Shown: positions 1 through 9,869, numbered from the stretch's first letter. The stretch is 64,000 nucleotides of DNA from Actinomadura craniellae (GCF_003289645.1 NZ_QLYX01000001.1:124001-188000), one strand, 5' to 3'. A program made the numbers and translations. Notes: a model not told the origin generated them from the sequence alone.

Positions 1-1265
1 GTGAGGTCCTTCCAGGTGCCGGACACGCCGCGGACCGTGGCCTGGCCGCCGAGGTCGCCCTCGGTGCCGACCTCGCGGGCCACCCTGGTCACCTCGTCGG
101 CGAACGCCGAGAGCTGGTCGACCATCGTGTTGATGGTCTCCTTGAGTTCGAGGATCTCACCGCGGGCGTCCACCCGGATCTTCTGGGACAGGTCGCCGCG
201 GGCGACGGCGGTCGTCACCTCGGCGATGGAGCGGACCTGGGCGGTGAGGTTGTCGGCCATCACGTTGACCGACTCGGTGAGGTCCTTCCAGGTGCCGGAG
301 ACGCCCTTGACGTCGGCCTGGCCGCCGAGGCGTCCTTCGGTGCCGACCTCGCGGGCGACCCTGGTCACTTCGTCGGCGAAGGAGGAGAGCTGGTCGACCA
401 TCGTGTTGATGGTCTCCTTGAGTTCCAGGATCTCGCCGCGGGCGTCCACCCGGATCTTCTGGGTGAGGTCGCCGCGGGCCACCGCGGTGGCGACCTCGGC
501 GATGGAGCGGACCTGGCCGGTGAGGTTGCCCGCCATGAAGTTGACGGAGTCGGTGAGGTCGCGCCAGGTGCCGGAGACGCCCTTGACGTCGGCCTGGCCG
601 CCGAGGCGTCCTTCGGTGCCGACCTCGCGGGCGACGCGGGTGACCTCGTCGGCGAAGGAGGACAGCTGGTCGACCATCGTGTTGATGGTGTTCTTCAGTT
701 CGAGGATTTCGCCGCGGGCGTCCACGGTGATCTTCTGGGACAGGTCGCCGCGGGCCACCGCGGTCGTCACCTCGGCGATGGAGCGGACCTGGCCGGTGAG
801 GTTGCCGGCCATGAAGTTGACGGAGTCGGTGAGGTCGCGCCAGGTGCCGGAGACCCCCTGGACGTCGGCCTGGCCGCCGAGGCGGCCCTCGCTGCCGACT
901 TCGCGGGCGACGCGGGTGACCTCGTCGGCGAAGGAGGACAGTTGGTCGACCATCGTGTTGACGGTGTTCTTGAGTTCGAGGATCTCGCCGCGGGCGTCCA
1001 CGTCGATCTTCTGGGACAGGTCGCCGTTGGCGACCGCCGTGGCGACCTGGGCGATGTCGCGGACCTGGGTGGTGAGGTTGCCGGCCATGGCGTTCACCGA
1101 GTCGGTCAGGTCCTCCCAGGTGCCCGACACCCCGGGCACCTTGGCCTGGCCGCCGAGGCGGCCCTCGGTGCCGACCTCGCGGGCCACCCGGGTGACCTCG
1201 GAGGTGAACAGCGACAGCTGGTCCACCATGCCGTTGAACACCGAGGCGATCTCGCCGAGCAGCCC
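1..1265. repeat. 276-bp tandem coding repeat (HAMP units)
   Basis: A 276-bp unit starts at about 1, 277, 553, 829 and 1105, exactly 92 codons each time. Units 2-4 are nearly identical; the 1105 unit is the most diverged. The repeat lies wholly inside the HAMP-repeat kinase gene. Confidence 0.9.
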
Positions 1266-1427
1266 GTCGGCGTCGTCCGGGAGCCGGGTGCCGAAGTCGC
1301 CGTCCCGGACGGCGGTCAGCCCGGCCAGCAACTGCCGCAGCTCCGCCTCCCCGACCTTGCCGGCACCTTGCGCGGCCCTGCCGCGGCTCACCGCCTCGTC
1401 CGTGCCCACCTTCGCCCTACCCTTCAT
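1..1427 (-). CDS. HAMP-repeat sensor histidine kinase, N-terminal part (runs off the window)
   Basis: Read on the minus strand this encodes a repetitive protein in which a unit of about 92 residues recurs. Each unit carries phrases such as [40 protein letters not shown] and [20 protein letters not shown]. That is the HAMP-domain chain of the long actinobacterial HAMP/GAF/histidine-kinase hybrids. Only the N-terminus and about five HAMP units lie here; the kinase core lies beyond position 1. The ATG at 1427 is the first start after a non-repetitive lead ([13 protein letters not shown]). No membrane segment precedes the HAMP units, so a soluble multi-HAMP sensor is likely. The opposite strand is open throughout, an artefact of high G+C. 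Confidence 0.85.
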   Translation of the reverse strand, partial: MKGRAKVGTDEAVSRGRAAQGAGKVGEAELRQLLAGLTAVRDGDFGTRLPDDADGLLGEIASVFNGMVDQLSLFTSEVTRVAREVGTEGRLGGQAKVPGVSGTWEDLTDSVNAMAGNLTTQVRDIAQVATAVANGDLSQKIDVDARGEILELKNTVNTMVDQLSSFADEVTRVAREVGSEGRLGGQADVQGVSGTWRDLTDSVNFMAGNLTGQVRSIAEVTTAVARGDLSQKITVDARGEILELKNTINTMVDQLSSFADEVTRVAREVGTEGRLGGQADVKGVSGTWRDLTDSVNFMAGNLTGQVRSIAEVATAVARGDLTQKIRVDARGEILELKETINTMVDQLSSFADEVTRVAREVGTEGRLGGQADVKGVSGTWKDLTESVNVMADNLTAQVRSIAEVTTAVARGDLSQKIRVDARGEILELKETINTMVDQLSAFADEVTRVAREVGTEGDLGGQATVRGVSGTWKDL

Positions 1428-1648
1428 GCCGGTCCGGCCGGCTCCGCCCGTGCGAGCGTTTGCCCTGGGGCAAATGTATGGACCGTTGCGAGGCTACCCG
1501 ACCTCCCAGGACGGTCGTCCCGCCGTCGCGTACCGATCCCGCACCGGTTTCCCCGGGGCCGGGGCGTGCCCCCGACGGGGAGATTCCGCCGGCGGTGCCC
1601 GCGTGAAACGATCGTGGCGGAACCGGACGCCGGGAGGGTGAGGGGACG

Positions 1649-2473
1649 ATGAGCGTACCGAACGTCACGTTAAACAACGAGGTCACGATGCCGCAGCTCG
1701 GGTTCGGGGTGTGGCTGATGGACGACGCCGAGGCCGCGGAGTCGGTGGTGACCGCGCTCCGGGCCGGGTACCGCAGCGTGGACACCGCGATGATCTACCG
1801 CAACGAGGAGGGGACGGGCCGGGCGCTGCGCGCCTCCGGCGTCCCGCGCGCGGAGGTGTTCGTCACCACCAAGGTGTGGAACACCGACCAGGGCCACGAC
1901 CCCGCGCTGCGGGCGTTCGACGCCAGCATGGCCCGGCTCGGGCTGGACGTGCTGGACCTCTACCTGATCCACTGGCCGGCGCCCGCCCAGGACCGGTACG
2001 TCGAGACCTGGCGGGCACTGGAACGGCTGCACGCCGACGGCCGGGTGCGGGCGATCGGGGTGTCCAACTTCACCGTCGCGCACCTGCGCCGGCTGCTCGA
2101 CGAGACCGGGGTGGTGCCGGCGGTCAACCAGATCGAGCTGCACCCCTACCTGGCGCAGGCGGAACTGCGCGCCTTCCACGCCGAGCACGGCATCGTCACC
2201 GAGGCGTGGGCGCCGCTGGGCCAGGGCAAGAGCCTGCTGGACGATCCGGTGCTGCGGCGGATCGGCGCCGCGCACGGCCGCAGCCCCGCCCAGGTCGTGC
2301 TCCGCTGGCATCTGCGGCTCGGCAACGTGGTGATCCCCAAGTCGGTCACCCCGTCCCGCATCGCCGAGAACATCGACGTCTTCGACTTCGAGCTCACCGA
2401 CGCGGAGATGGCCGAGATCGGCGCCCTGGACGAGGGGCGGCGGCTCGGCCCGGACCCGGAGGTCGTCTCCTAG
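1649..2473 (+). CDS. Aldo/keto reductase
   Basis: A 274-residue cytosolic NADPH-dependent reductase of the AKR superfamily (2,5-diketo-gluconate reductase-like). The catalytic tetrad is visible: D45 and Y50 (VDTAMIY), K75 (TTKVW), H108 (LIHWP). VIPKSVTPSRIAEN near residues 230-245 is the usual nucleotide-binding stretch. Length matches the family. The ATG follows GAGGGGAC. Its stop overlaps by four bases the stop of the convergent pirin gene. The substrate cannot be told from sequence. Confidence 0.93.
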   Translation: MSVPNVTLNNEVTMPQLGFGVWLMDDAEAAESVVTALRAGYRSVDTAMIYRNEEGTGRALRASGVPRAEVFVTTKVWNTDQGHDPALRAFDASMARLGLDVLDLYLIHWPAPAQDRYVETWRALERLHADGRVRAIGVSNFTVAHLRRLLDETGVVPAVNQIELHPYLAQAELRAFHAEHGIVTEAWAPLGQGKSLLDDPVLRRIGAAHGRSPAQVVLRWHLRLGNVVIPKSVTPSRIAENIDVFDFELTDAEMAEIGALDEGRRLGPDPEVVS

Positions 2474-3438
2474 CGGGCCCGGCCGCGCGGCTTGAGCGGG
2501 GTGGTCGGCAAGGACGGCGCGGCCAGCGGGGCACCGGCGTAGCCCCGCACGGTGCCGAAGCGCTCGTCGCCGGCGTTCCACGCGGCCCGGTACCCGGTGA
2601 TCTCCTCGCCGGTGCGGGCGACGAAGTTCCACCACATGACGATCTTCTCGTCGAACGGCTCGCCGCCCAGCAGCATCACGCCGGCGGCCGACTCCGCGCG
2701 CAGCGGCAGCTCGGCCCGGCCGCTGCCCAGGTAGAGCAGCGAGCCGGGGACCAGCCGGACCCCGTCGACGTCGGCGGCGCCGTGCATGGCCAGCGCCGCG
2801 TACTCGAAGTCGGGTTCCAGCGGCAGCCGCACGTCCGCGCCCTCGGCCAGGGCGAGGTCGGCGCCCACCAGCGGGGAGTAGGCCCGGCCGGGCGAGACGG
2901 CGCCGTCCAGCTCACCCATGATCACTGTCGCGCACAGGCCCGGGGCGGTGACCTCGGGGAGCGCCGGGTGGTGCTCGAAGTGCGGCGCGACCTGGCGGTA
3001 AGCGTCGGGGAGGGCCACCCACAGCTGGGCGCCGTGCAGGATGGCCGGGTGGTCGGCGGGTGACTCCTCCGAGTGCGAGATGGCCCGCCCGGCGGTCATC
3101 AGGCTCAGCTGGCCGGGCCGCACCGGTTGCAGGCTGCCCAGGCTGTCGCGGTGCAGCACCTCACCGGAGTGCAGCCAGCTCACCGTCTGCAACCCGGTGT
3201 GCGGGTGCGGCGGCACCTGCATTCCGGGCTCGTCGACGATGTCGTCGGGGCCGTAGTGGTCGATGAAGCACCAGGCGCCGATCATCCGCCGGCCCAGGGT
3301 CGGCAGCAGCCGCCGCACCCGGGTGCTCTCGCCCAGTTGCACCTGGCGCGCGGCCATCAACTCGCGGACCGGCTCGCCGGGCACGCCGCCGCGGCCGCCC
3401 AGCACCGCCGGGTCGGGCCGCAGGTCGAGATTGCTCAT
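2470..3438 (-). CDS. Pirin family protein
   Basis: A 322-residue bicupin of the pirin family. The iron ligands of the N-terminal cupin are present: H78 and H80 in PPHPHTG, H122 and E124 in SHSEES. Bacterial pirins are iron-binding cytosolic proteins with quercetinase-like or regulatory roles; which applies here is unknown. The ATG at 3438 follows a purine-rich stretch (GGGGGGAGAACGAGC). The gene ends tail to tail with the aldo/keto reductase. Confidence 0.92.
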   Translation of the reverse strand: MSNLDLRPDPAVLGGRGGVPGEPVRELMAARQVQLGESTRVRRLLPTLGRRMIGAWCFIDHYGPDDIVDEPGMQVPPHPHTGLQTVSWLHSGEVLHRDSLGSLQPVRPGQLSLMTAGRAISHSEESPADHPAILHGAQLWVALPDAYRQVAPHFEHHPALPEVTAPGLCATVIMGELDGAVSPGRAYSPLVGADLALAEGADVRLPLEPDFEYAALAMHGAADVDGVRLVPGSLLYLGSGRAELPLRAESAAGVMLLGGEPFDEKIVMWWNFVARTGEEITGYRAAWNAGDERFGTVRGYAGAPLAAPSLPTTPLKPRGRAR

Positions 3439-3512
3439 GCTCGTTCTCCCCCCGCCCGGCGAGCGGGCCGGGCACCCCCCACTGTAGGAGAGTGCCCGGC
3501 CCTGGTGGACGG

Positions 3513-6065
3513 TCAGCCCGCCGAGATCGACGTCCAGTACAGCGACCGGGCGACCTGGGCGAACAGTCCCTTCGGATGGTTGCGGAACAGCGGTTCGGTG
3601 CCGAACAGCACCACCGCGGCACCGCGCTCGTCCACGCCCCGCACCACCGTGGCCTGGCCCTGCGCGGCGGCGGGACCGCCGGTGCCGTCGGCGTTGGGCC
3701 GCCAGTGCCCGGACACCAGCGGCCCGGTGCCGGCGTACCGCTGCTCGGCCGTGACCTCCGGGCCGAGCCCGGTGAACCAGCGCGGCGAGTACACGAACGA
3801 GTGCGCCGGCGCCCCAGCGGTGATCGGCCCGCCCGCGTTGGTCACCGAGACCACGCCGTTGGCGTCGCCGCGGCCCGCCACGTGGGTGGCGGTCAGCAGC
3901 CCGGCCGCCTGGTTGAACGTGGCGCCGGTGCCGCCCCGGGTGACGACCCCGCCGCGGGCGAGGAAGCCGTCCAGCGCGGTCCGCGCCGCCTCGTTCAGCT
4001 GGGCGAAGGACAGCCCGCTGGAGACGTACAGGACGTCCACCCCGGACCAGTCGAAGCCCGCGTTGAGCACGGCGGTCGAGACGGGCTTGAGGGTGAAGCC
4101 CATCTCCTGCAGCGAGTAGACCTCGTCGGCGCCACCGGCCACCGCGACGGTCAGCCGGCGCAGCGGCTGCCCGCCCGCCGACCGGGCCCGGTCGAACCGC
4201 ACGCCGTACCGGTCGGCCAGCGTCCCGGCCAGGGAGCGGGCCGAGCGCGGGACGACCACGCCGCCGTCACCGCTCCACTTCACCGCGACGCCCTCGGCGA
4301 GCAGCGCGTTCAGCGCGGAGACCTCGGCCGGGGTGTCCAGCCGCAGCGCCAGGTCGCCCCAGCCCTCCACCGCGCCGGCGGGGGAGGCCACCGGCACCGG
4401 CCTGGTCTGGACCCGGCGCAGGTCCCCGGAGGTCACCGCGTCGACGGTGGCGCCCCACAGGTGGGCCAGGCTCCAGCCGGAGATGTCGTACATCGCGTCC
4501 ACCTTGGGACTGATGTCGGCGCCCGGCTCCAGCATCACGTTGGCCAGGCCGCGCTTGGGCTGGTGCATGTCGACCACGTACGAGCCCGCCGGGTAGGTCT
4601 TGCCGCCCAGCGAGAACGGCCTGACGGCGCGGGTCACCCGCACGTCGTTGGCGACCATGTGGTCCACCAGCCTGGCCGCCGCGGTGGCGGACCGCTGCCC
4701 GGACCCGGCCGGCACCACGTACGCCCGGGGGAACGTCGTGGTGTAGACGTCCTCGGGGCCGAAGCCCGGCACGATGCCCAGCGGGGCGGGGCGGGAGGGC
4801 TCACCGGCCGCGCCGCGCCGGAACACCTCGATCTGGTCCGCGACCATCTGGGCCCGCTTGGCGTGCACGTGGGAGATCGTGGCGTCGATCGTGGCGCCCG
4901 CGATGGCGGTGTTGATCGCCGCGCGGCGGCGCAGTTCCGCCTCGGGCAGGTTGGTGTAGTCGGCGTTGTTGACCCGCAGCGGGATCTCGACGGTGTGCGA
5001 GGCGACCGCGCCGTGGAACGGGGCGTACTGCGGGGTGAAGATCGGCGGCCAGTCGTCCCAGCCCTCGTCCCAGTCGCGGAACGGGATCTGCGGGGGCTGG
5101 ACGCCGTCGGCCTCGGGGGTGTAGCCCAGCGCCTTGACCGCGGCCTCCATGCCCAGGCCGTTGGCGTAGGTGTTCTTGATGAACAGGTCGTACTCGTAGT
5201 TCTGCCCGTGCGGCGGGGTGGTCGGCTCGATCAGCGTGCCGTTCACGTAGCCGTGCAGGTCGATCATCGCCACCGGCTGGGTGTCGATCATCACCTGCTG
5301 CATGGCCCGCACCTCGGGCTGGGAGCCGGTGATGAAGTCGCGGTTCATGTCGAACCCGGCGCCGTTGGCCCGGGTGCCGCCGGCCCGGCCGTCGGGGTTG
5401 GCGGTGACGTTGAAGTACAGCCGGGTCGAGTCCAGCAGCGCCCGGGTGGCGGGGTCCTTGGCGGCGGCCAGCCGCTCGATCGCCTTGAGGGTGGCGTCCG
5501 TGCCCTCCCACTCGTTGCCGTGGATGTTGTTGTTGATGAAGACCGGGGCCTTGTAGTCGCGCTTGATCCAGGGGTCGCGGGCCGCGGCGGCCGGGTCGTC
5601 CTCGATCTTCTCCCGCATCCGCTCCTGGGCGCGGGCCTCGGCGCCGCTCTCGGGCGCGGTCACGGTGACCAGGTACAGCTCGCGTCCCTGGTGGCTGCGG
5701 CCGATGACCTCGACGCTGACCCGGTCGCCGACCCGCTGCAGCGCGTTCAGCTTCGGCGCGATCGCGTGGTAAGGCGTCAGCCCCAGCTTGATCGAGAAGT
5801 CGGCGGGGTTGGTGGCGGGCTCGGTGAGCGTGACCCGGCGCGGGTAGCCCTTGGACCGGTCCCGGGGGAACCGGGTGTGGTCCGCGCCGCGGCCGAGGCC
5901 GCGGACGGCGCCCGCGGTGGAGTTCCGCTCCGGACCGTTGCCGAAGTCGCGGAGCGTGTGGGGGGAGCGGCGGGGCTGCGGGTCGGCCGCCGCGGGCATG
6001 GCGGGAAGGGCGAGCGTGGACACGACGACCACGCCCAGCAGCGGATGGGAGAAACGTTTCAACAC
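3513..6065 (-). CDS. Secreted M14 family zinc carboxypeptidase
   Basis: An extracellular metallocarboxypeptidase of about 850 residues. The GTG at 6065 has GGAGG six bases upstream and gives a classical signal peptide (KRFSHPLLG, a hydrophobic run, then AMPAAA). An in-frame ATG at 6092 has no comparable ribosome site. Zinc ligands are H182 and E185 in HGNEWEG plus a later His in MIDLHG; FDMNRDF supplies the substrate-binding Asn-Arg pair. The C-terminal 400 residues form an extra beta-rich or Rossmann-like region seen in large actinobacterial M14 enzymes. No lipobox or sortase signal is visible, so it is probably released. Confidence 0.9.
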   Translation of the reverse strand: MLKRFSHPLLGVVVVSTLALPAMPAAADPQPRRSPHTLRDFGNGPERNSTAGAVRGLGRGADHTRFPRDRSKGYPRRVTLTEPATNPADFSIKLGLTPYHAIAPKLNALQRVGDRVSVEVIGRSHQGRELYLVTVTAPESGAEARAQERMREKIEDDPAAAARDPWIKRDYKAPVFINNNIHGNEWEGTDATLKAIERLAAAKDPATRALLDSTRLYFNVTANPDGRAGGTRANGAGFDMNRDFITGSQPEVRAMQQVMIDTQPVAMIDLHGYVNGTLIEPTTPPHGQNYEYDLFIKNTYANGLGMEAAVKALGYTPEADGVQPPQIPFRDWDEGWDDWPPIFTPQYAPFHGAVASHTVEIPLRVNNADYTNLPEAELRRRAAINTAIAGATIDATISHVHAKRAQMVADQIEVFRRGAAGEPSRPAPLGIVPGFGPEDVYTTTFPRAYVVPAGSGQRSATAAARLVDHMVANDVRVTRAVRPFSLGGKTYPAGSYVVDMHQPKRGLANVMLEPGADISPKVDAMYDISGWSLAHLWGATVDAVTSGDLRRVQTRPVPVASPAGAVEGWGDLALRLDTPAEVSALNALLAEGVAVKWSGDGGVVVPRSARSLAGTLADRYGVRFDRARSAGGQPLRRLTVAVAGGADEVYSLQEMGFTLKPVSTAVLNAGFDWSGVDVLYVSSGLSFAQLNEAARTALDGFLARGGVVTRGGTGATFNQAAGLLTATHVAGRGDANGVVSVTNAGGPITAGAPAHSFVYSPRWFTGLGPEVTAEQRYAGTGPLVSGHWRPNADGTGGPAAAQGQATVVRGVDERGAAVVLFGTEPLFRNHPKGLFAQVARSLYWTSISAG

Positions 6066-6175
6066 CGGTGACCTCCGTGCAGAAGGTGTCATTCCGGTGT
6101 CTATCGCCCAAGATCGTCAGGCGCCAGGGGGGAGCGGATGACGATCGGCTCACAACTGTGTACGGGCGCCGCCGC

Positions 6176-6817
6176 TCAGGGCAGCGGGACGTTGTAGGCG
6201 AGCAGGGCGGCGTCGCCCGCCCTGTCACCGGCCGGGTCACCGGCTGGGTCGATCCGCAGTTCCATGGGGGAGCAGTTGCGCACCAGCGGGAAGACGCGCC
6301 GGTAGTCCTCCAGCGGGACGCCCAGCGACTCGCACAGCACCAGCCGGAGCAGCGTGTTGTGCGCCACCACCAGCACCCGCCCGCCGGGGGCGCCCGCCGC
6401 GATCCGGCGCAGCGCGGCGGTGCCGCGCTTGGCCGCCAGCCGGAAGTCCTCGGCGCCGGGGAACGCGCCGCCGACCGGGTCGGCCCGGAACGCGGCGGCC
6501 TGCTCGGGCGGCAGTTCGGCCAGCGTCCGGCCCTCGGCGGAGCCGAAGTCGACCTCCGCCAGGTCGGCGTCGATCCGGACCGTCAGGCCGAGCGCCCGGG
6601 CCGCCGGCGCGGCGGTCGCCCGGGCCCGGCTCAGCGGGGAGGCCCAGACCTCGGCCGGTTTCAGGCCTGGTTCCAGGCCCGCCGCCCAGCGGCCGAGCCG
6701 TTCGGCCTGCTCCGCCCCCCGGGCGGTCAGCGCCACGTCGCTGCTGCCGGCGTACCGGTTCTCGGCGTGCCACACGGTCTCGCCGTGCCGCACCAGGTAC
6801 AGGGTCGTGCTCGTCAT
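6176..6817 (-). CDS. Histidine phosphatase family protein
   Basis: A 213-residue enzyme of the phosphoglycerate-mutase-like branch. The phosphohistidine motif LVRHGET lies at residues 8-14, a second basic site at SPLSRARAT, the conserved acidic segment at AEVDFGSAEG, and the second catalytic His in VVAHNTLLRL. These enzymes dephosphorylate small phosphoesters in the cytosol; the substrate is not predictable. It is transcribed away from a 485-bp gap that separates it from the glucosylglycerate hydrolase gene. Confidence 0.9.
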   Translation of the reverse strand: MTSTTLYLVRHGETVWHAENRYAGSSDVALTARGAEQAERLGRWAAGLEPGLKPAEVWASPLSRARATAAPAARALGLTVRIDADLAEVDFGSAEGRTLAELPPEQAAAFRADPVGGAFPGAEDFRLAAKRGTAALRRIAAGAPGGRVLVVAHNTLLRLVLCESLGVPLEDYRRVFPLVRNCSPMELRIDPAGDPAGDRAGDAALLAYNVPLP

Positions 6818-7302
6818 CGTCGAGATCCCACCGTCGCTCCGTGCCCCGCGTCCGCCGCCATCCTGACGCGCGGTGACGGTGCCTCGCAGGCGTTCACCGG
6901 ACGGCGGTGTTCCCCGGAACGCCCGGCCCTACCGGTGCCGCCGGCCGGGCTTCGGGGGTTACGCCCTGTATGCGGGCGCTTTACCTGAGTGGGAATTAGG
7001 AGGGTATCGCACGTGTTACCTCCCATTGATAGATCCATGACCGATATGACGTGATCCCTCAAGGGTCTGTTCCGGGTGTCCGCAACTTTGGAACGCTCGA
7101 AACCCCGCGAATATGGGGATATCGTGCCCATGGGCGGTGGCGCACCCGGCGGATCACACCGAAGCGGCGGTCAGTCGTGCGTGACCTGGCATGAGGTTGT
7201 ATGTTACGTAGGTATTACACCCTCGTTACGGCCGGGGTCTCGGTCCCGCTGCCTCGCACGATGGACCACGTCGTACACCGCACTCGGATGAGGTAGGGAT
7301 TC
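6818..7302. other. Long divergent intergenic region
   Basis: About 485 bp without a convincing gene between two divergent genes. It is less G+C-rich than its flanks, as expected of two divergent promoters. GTATGTTAC at 7199-7207 includes a possible -10 hexamer (TATGTT) about 95 bases before the hydrolase start and recurs upstream of the GH15 gene. No riboswitch or RNA gene was recognised. Confidence 0.5.
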
Positions 7303-8703
7303 GTGAGCGCTCTCACTTCGGCCGAAGCGCCCTTTGGCGCCCCGGGCCCGGACACCGCCGAACGGATCGCGCTGACCCGTCCCCAGCTCGTCGCCCGGGC
7401 GGCGTACGCCCTGCGCGGCAACGACCAGGGGCGGCTGCACGTCGCCGCGCCCAACCTGTACCCGCACATGTGGAGCTGGGACGCCGCGTTCGTCGCGATC
7501 GGCCTGGCCCGGCTGTCCACGCTCCGCGCGCTGGACGAGCTCGAGACGCTGTTCGCCGCCCAGTGGCGCACCGGCCTGGTGCCGCACATCGTCTTCACCG
7601 ACGGCGACGCCCCCTACGAACCCGGCCCCAAGCGGTGGACCTGCCGTGAGCTGTGCGCCGACGCGCCGAGCGGCGCGTCCACCAGCGGGCTGATCCAGCC
7701 GCCGGTGCACGGGGTGGCGGTGCGCCGCATCCTCGACGCCGCCCGCTCCGCCCCCGCCGCCGAGCGCCGCGAGGTCGTCGAGCGCATCCGCGCGCTCTGG
7801 CCGTCGCTGCTCGCCTGGCACCGCTACCTGGCCGCCTACCGGGACGCCGACGGCCTCGGCCAGCTGATGATCTACCACGGCTGGGAGAGCGGGATGGACA
7901 ACTCCCCCCGCTGGGACGCCCCCTACGCCGCCGTGCTGCCCGGCGCCGAGTTCGTCCCGTTCCGCCGCGCCGACCTGAACGCGCTCGGCCTCACCGGGGG
8001 CGCCCCCTCGCAGCGTCCGACCGACGCCGAGTACGCCAAGTACCAGTGGCTGATCCAGGAACTGCGGCAGGTCCGCTACGACGACAGCCGGGCGCGCGAC
8101 TCGCTCAGCTTCCGGGTCGCCGACGTCTTCGCGGCCGCGATCTTCGTCGCCGCCAACGAGGAACTGGCCACGGTCGCCGACGAGCTCGGGCTGCCCGGCG
8201 CCGACGAGCTGATCGGGTACGCCGACCGGTTCCGGCACGGGGTGCTGGCCACCACCGACGAGCGGGGCTTCGCCGCCGACCTCGACCTGCGCGCCGGGAC
8301 GGTCCTGCGCACCGAGACGATCGCCGGCTTCGCGCCGCTGTTGTCGGGCGGGCTCGACCCGGCCCGGCAGGCGGCCCTGCTCGCCGAGCTCACCTCGCCG
8401 CGCTGGTGCGGGCACCCCGCGCTGCAGTACGCCGTGCCGCCCACCACCAGCCCGCTGGCGGTCGAGTTCGACCCGGTCCGCTACTGGCGGGGCCCGCAGT
8501 GGCCGCCGATGACCTGGCTGCTGATCTGGGGGCTGGAGCGCTCCGGCGAGCAGGAGGCCGCGCTGGCCATCCGCGAGGCCGCCATCGACCAGCTCGCCGA
8601 CGGGCTGTTCGCCGAGTACTACGACCCGTTCACCAGCGCCCCGCTGGGCGCCCGCCCCCAGTCCTGGAGCGCCGCGGTCGCCCTCGACCTGCTGGCCCGC
8701 TGA
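7303..8703 (+). CDS. ggH: Glucosylglycerate hydrolase-like GH63 enzyme
   Basis: A 466-residue cytosolic glycoside hydrolase that closely resembles mycobacterial glucosylglycerate hydrolase, which splits 2-O-alpha-glucosylglycerate into glucose and glycerate. Family hallmarks are YPHMWSWDAAFVAIGLA (about 53-69), YHGWESGMDNSPRWD (191-205, holding the probable acid Asp199), EYWRG-like YWRGPQWP, and FAEYYDPFTSAPLG near 434 with the second catalytic acid. No signal peptide. The GTG start follows GAGGTAGGG. It stands alone; its last codon is five bases from the convergent PH-domain gene. Confidence 0.85.
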   Translation: MSALTSAEAPFGAPGPDTAERIALTRPQLVARAAYALRGNDQGRLHVAAPNLYPHMWSWDAAFVAIGLARLSTLRALDELETLFAAQWRTGLVPHIVFTDGDAPYEPGPKRWTCRELCADAPSGASTSGLIQPPVHGVAVRRILDAARSAPAAERREVVERIRALWPSLLAWHRYLAAYRDADGLGQLMIYHGWESGMDNSPRWDAPYAAVLPGAEFVPFRRADLNALGLTGGAPSQRPTDAEYAKYQWLIQELRQVRYDDSRARDSLSFRVADVFAAAIFVAANEELATVADELGLPGADELIGYADRFRHGVLATTDERGFAADLDLRAGTVLRTETIAGFAPLLSGGLDPARQAALLAELTSPRWCGHPALQYAVPPTTSPLAVEFDPVRYWRGPQWPPMTWLLIWGLERSGEQEAALAIREAAIDQLADGLFAEYYDPFTSAPLGARPQSWSAAVALDLLAR

Positions 8704-8707
8704 GGTC

Positions 8708-9136
8708 CTAGCCCGGAGAGGGCGCGTGGCCGGTGCGGAGCGCCGCCAGCGCCCGCCGGGCGTCCTCGGGGTCGGCGCCGAGGTCGTGGCCGCTGAACAG
8801 GTGCACGTCGTCGCCCACGTCGATCTCCAGCAGCCGTGACCGCACCCCGTGGTGCCGCCGCTCGTCGACCCGCACCGCGACCACGTCCGCCCACGGCACG
8901 TGCCGCCGGCCCGCGAACCCGCGGACCACGGTCACCCCGGTGCCGTCGGCCGCCAGCCGGACCGGGGCCAGCACGTCGCGCAGCGCCAGCACCCCGGCCG
9001 CCACGGCGCCCGCCCCGGCCAGCAGCACGCCGCGCGGGTCGCCGAGCGAGAGCGCGGCCAGCACCGCCAAAGCCAGCGCCGCCGCCCCCTTCAGGGCCGC
9101 GTGCCGGCCCGGCACCCGCCATGCGATCTCCGCCAT
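8708..9136 (-). CDS. PH domain-containing membrane protein
   Basis: A 142-residue protein with two closely spaced hydrophobic segments (about residues 17-47) followed by a bacterial PH-like beta domain (DGTGVTVVRGFAGRRHVPWA, then VRSRLLEIDVGDDVHLF). This architecture is common in actinobacteria; function is unknown. It converges on the hydrolase gene with a four-base gap. Confidence 0.8.
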   Translation of the reverse strand: MAEIAWRVPGRHAALKGAAALALAVLAALSLGDPRGVLLAGAGAVAAGVLALRDVLAPVRLAADGTGVTVVRGFAGRRHVPWADVVAVRVDERRHHGVRSRLLEIDVGDDVHLFSGHDLGADPEDARRALAALRTGHAPSPG

Positions 9137-9172
9137 TCCCCCAGCATGCCAGCCCGCCGGAGCCGGCGGCGC

Positions 9173-9700
9173 TCACGGCGTGCGGACGGGGACGCGGCGG
9201 CCCCACCGGGTCCGGCCCCAGGGCTTGAGGATCGACAGCCCGGTCATCACGACATAGAGGGTCAGCGCCACGCTCGGGCCGACGACCAGGTCGGCGGCGA
9301 CGCCGCCCGGCACCGGCTCCCCGGTGCGCACCGCGGCCGCGGCCTCGTGCAGGCCGGAGCGCAGCGCGAAGGTGGAGGCGGTCAGCGCGACCACGGTCAG
9401 CACGAACTTGACCGCCACCCAGTAGTGCCGGAACAGCCCCCAGACCGTGCCGAGCGCCAGGGCCAGCCCGGTGAGCAGCGCGAGCAGGCCGATCGGGACG
9501 AGCAGCGTGTCGCCCAGCAGTTCCATCGCCAGGTAGGCGCCGTGCACCAGCGCGGGGTCCCCGCTCGCCAGCGCGGCGATGCCCAGCGCGAGCAGGCCGA
9601 GGTCGAGCCCCAGCCAGCCGGCCGAGAAGATCACGTGCAGCAGCAGGACGGCCCGGCGGGCTCGGCGGGGGAGCCGGCGGGGCGCGGAGGCGGTGTTCAT
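9173..9700 (-). CDS. Integral membrane protein, DUF2269-like
   Basis: About 175 residues with four hydrophobic segments: LLLHVIFSAGWLGLDLGLLA, a second at LGDTLLVPIGLLALLTGLAL, a third at WVAVKFVLTVVALTAS, and a last one at VALTLYVVMTGLSIL. HVIFSAGWLG resembles the first helix of the DUF2269 family. The ATG at 9700 is chosen because upstream in-frame codons are Arg/Gly-rich and non-membrane. Role unknown. Confidence 0.72.
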   Translation of the reverse strand: MNTASAPRRLPRRARRAVLLLHVIFSAGWLGLDLGLLALGIAALASGDPALVHGAYLAMELLGDTLLVPIGLLALLTGLALALGTVWGLFRHYWVAVKFVLTVVALTASTFALRSGLHEAAAAVRTGEPVPGGVAADLVVGPSVALTLYVVMTGLSILKPWGRTRWGRRVPVRTP

Positions 9701-9869
9701 GCGGCGACCCTGCCGGGCGGGTCCGCCCGCCCGCGTCGCCCCGGCAGCGGCTCGGCGACTGCTCCGGCGGACGTACGGGGCGCCCCGGCCGCTACCCCGG
9801 CCGGGGTACGGAACCCGGCGGGCCGCCGGGGAGTCCAACGGCTCGGTCCCCTGCGGTGAGGAGCACGAC

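Noticed and set aside
1-1641. A 546-codon open frame on the plus strand
   Set aside because: It is the mirror of the HAMP-repeat kinase on the minus strand; its composition (Ser/Arg/Pro) fits no family while the minus strand gives clear HAMP units.
3492-6071. An 859-codon plus-strand frame opposite the M14 peptidase
   Set aside because: It has Gly/Arg/Val-rich low-complexity content typical of antisense frames in high-G+C DNA, and the minus strand has a signal peptide and zinc motif.
6814-7131. A 105-codon minus-strand frame in the divergent gap
   Set aside because: No ribosome site, no recognisable motif, and it occupies a probable promoter region.
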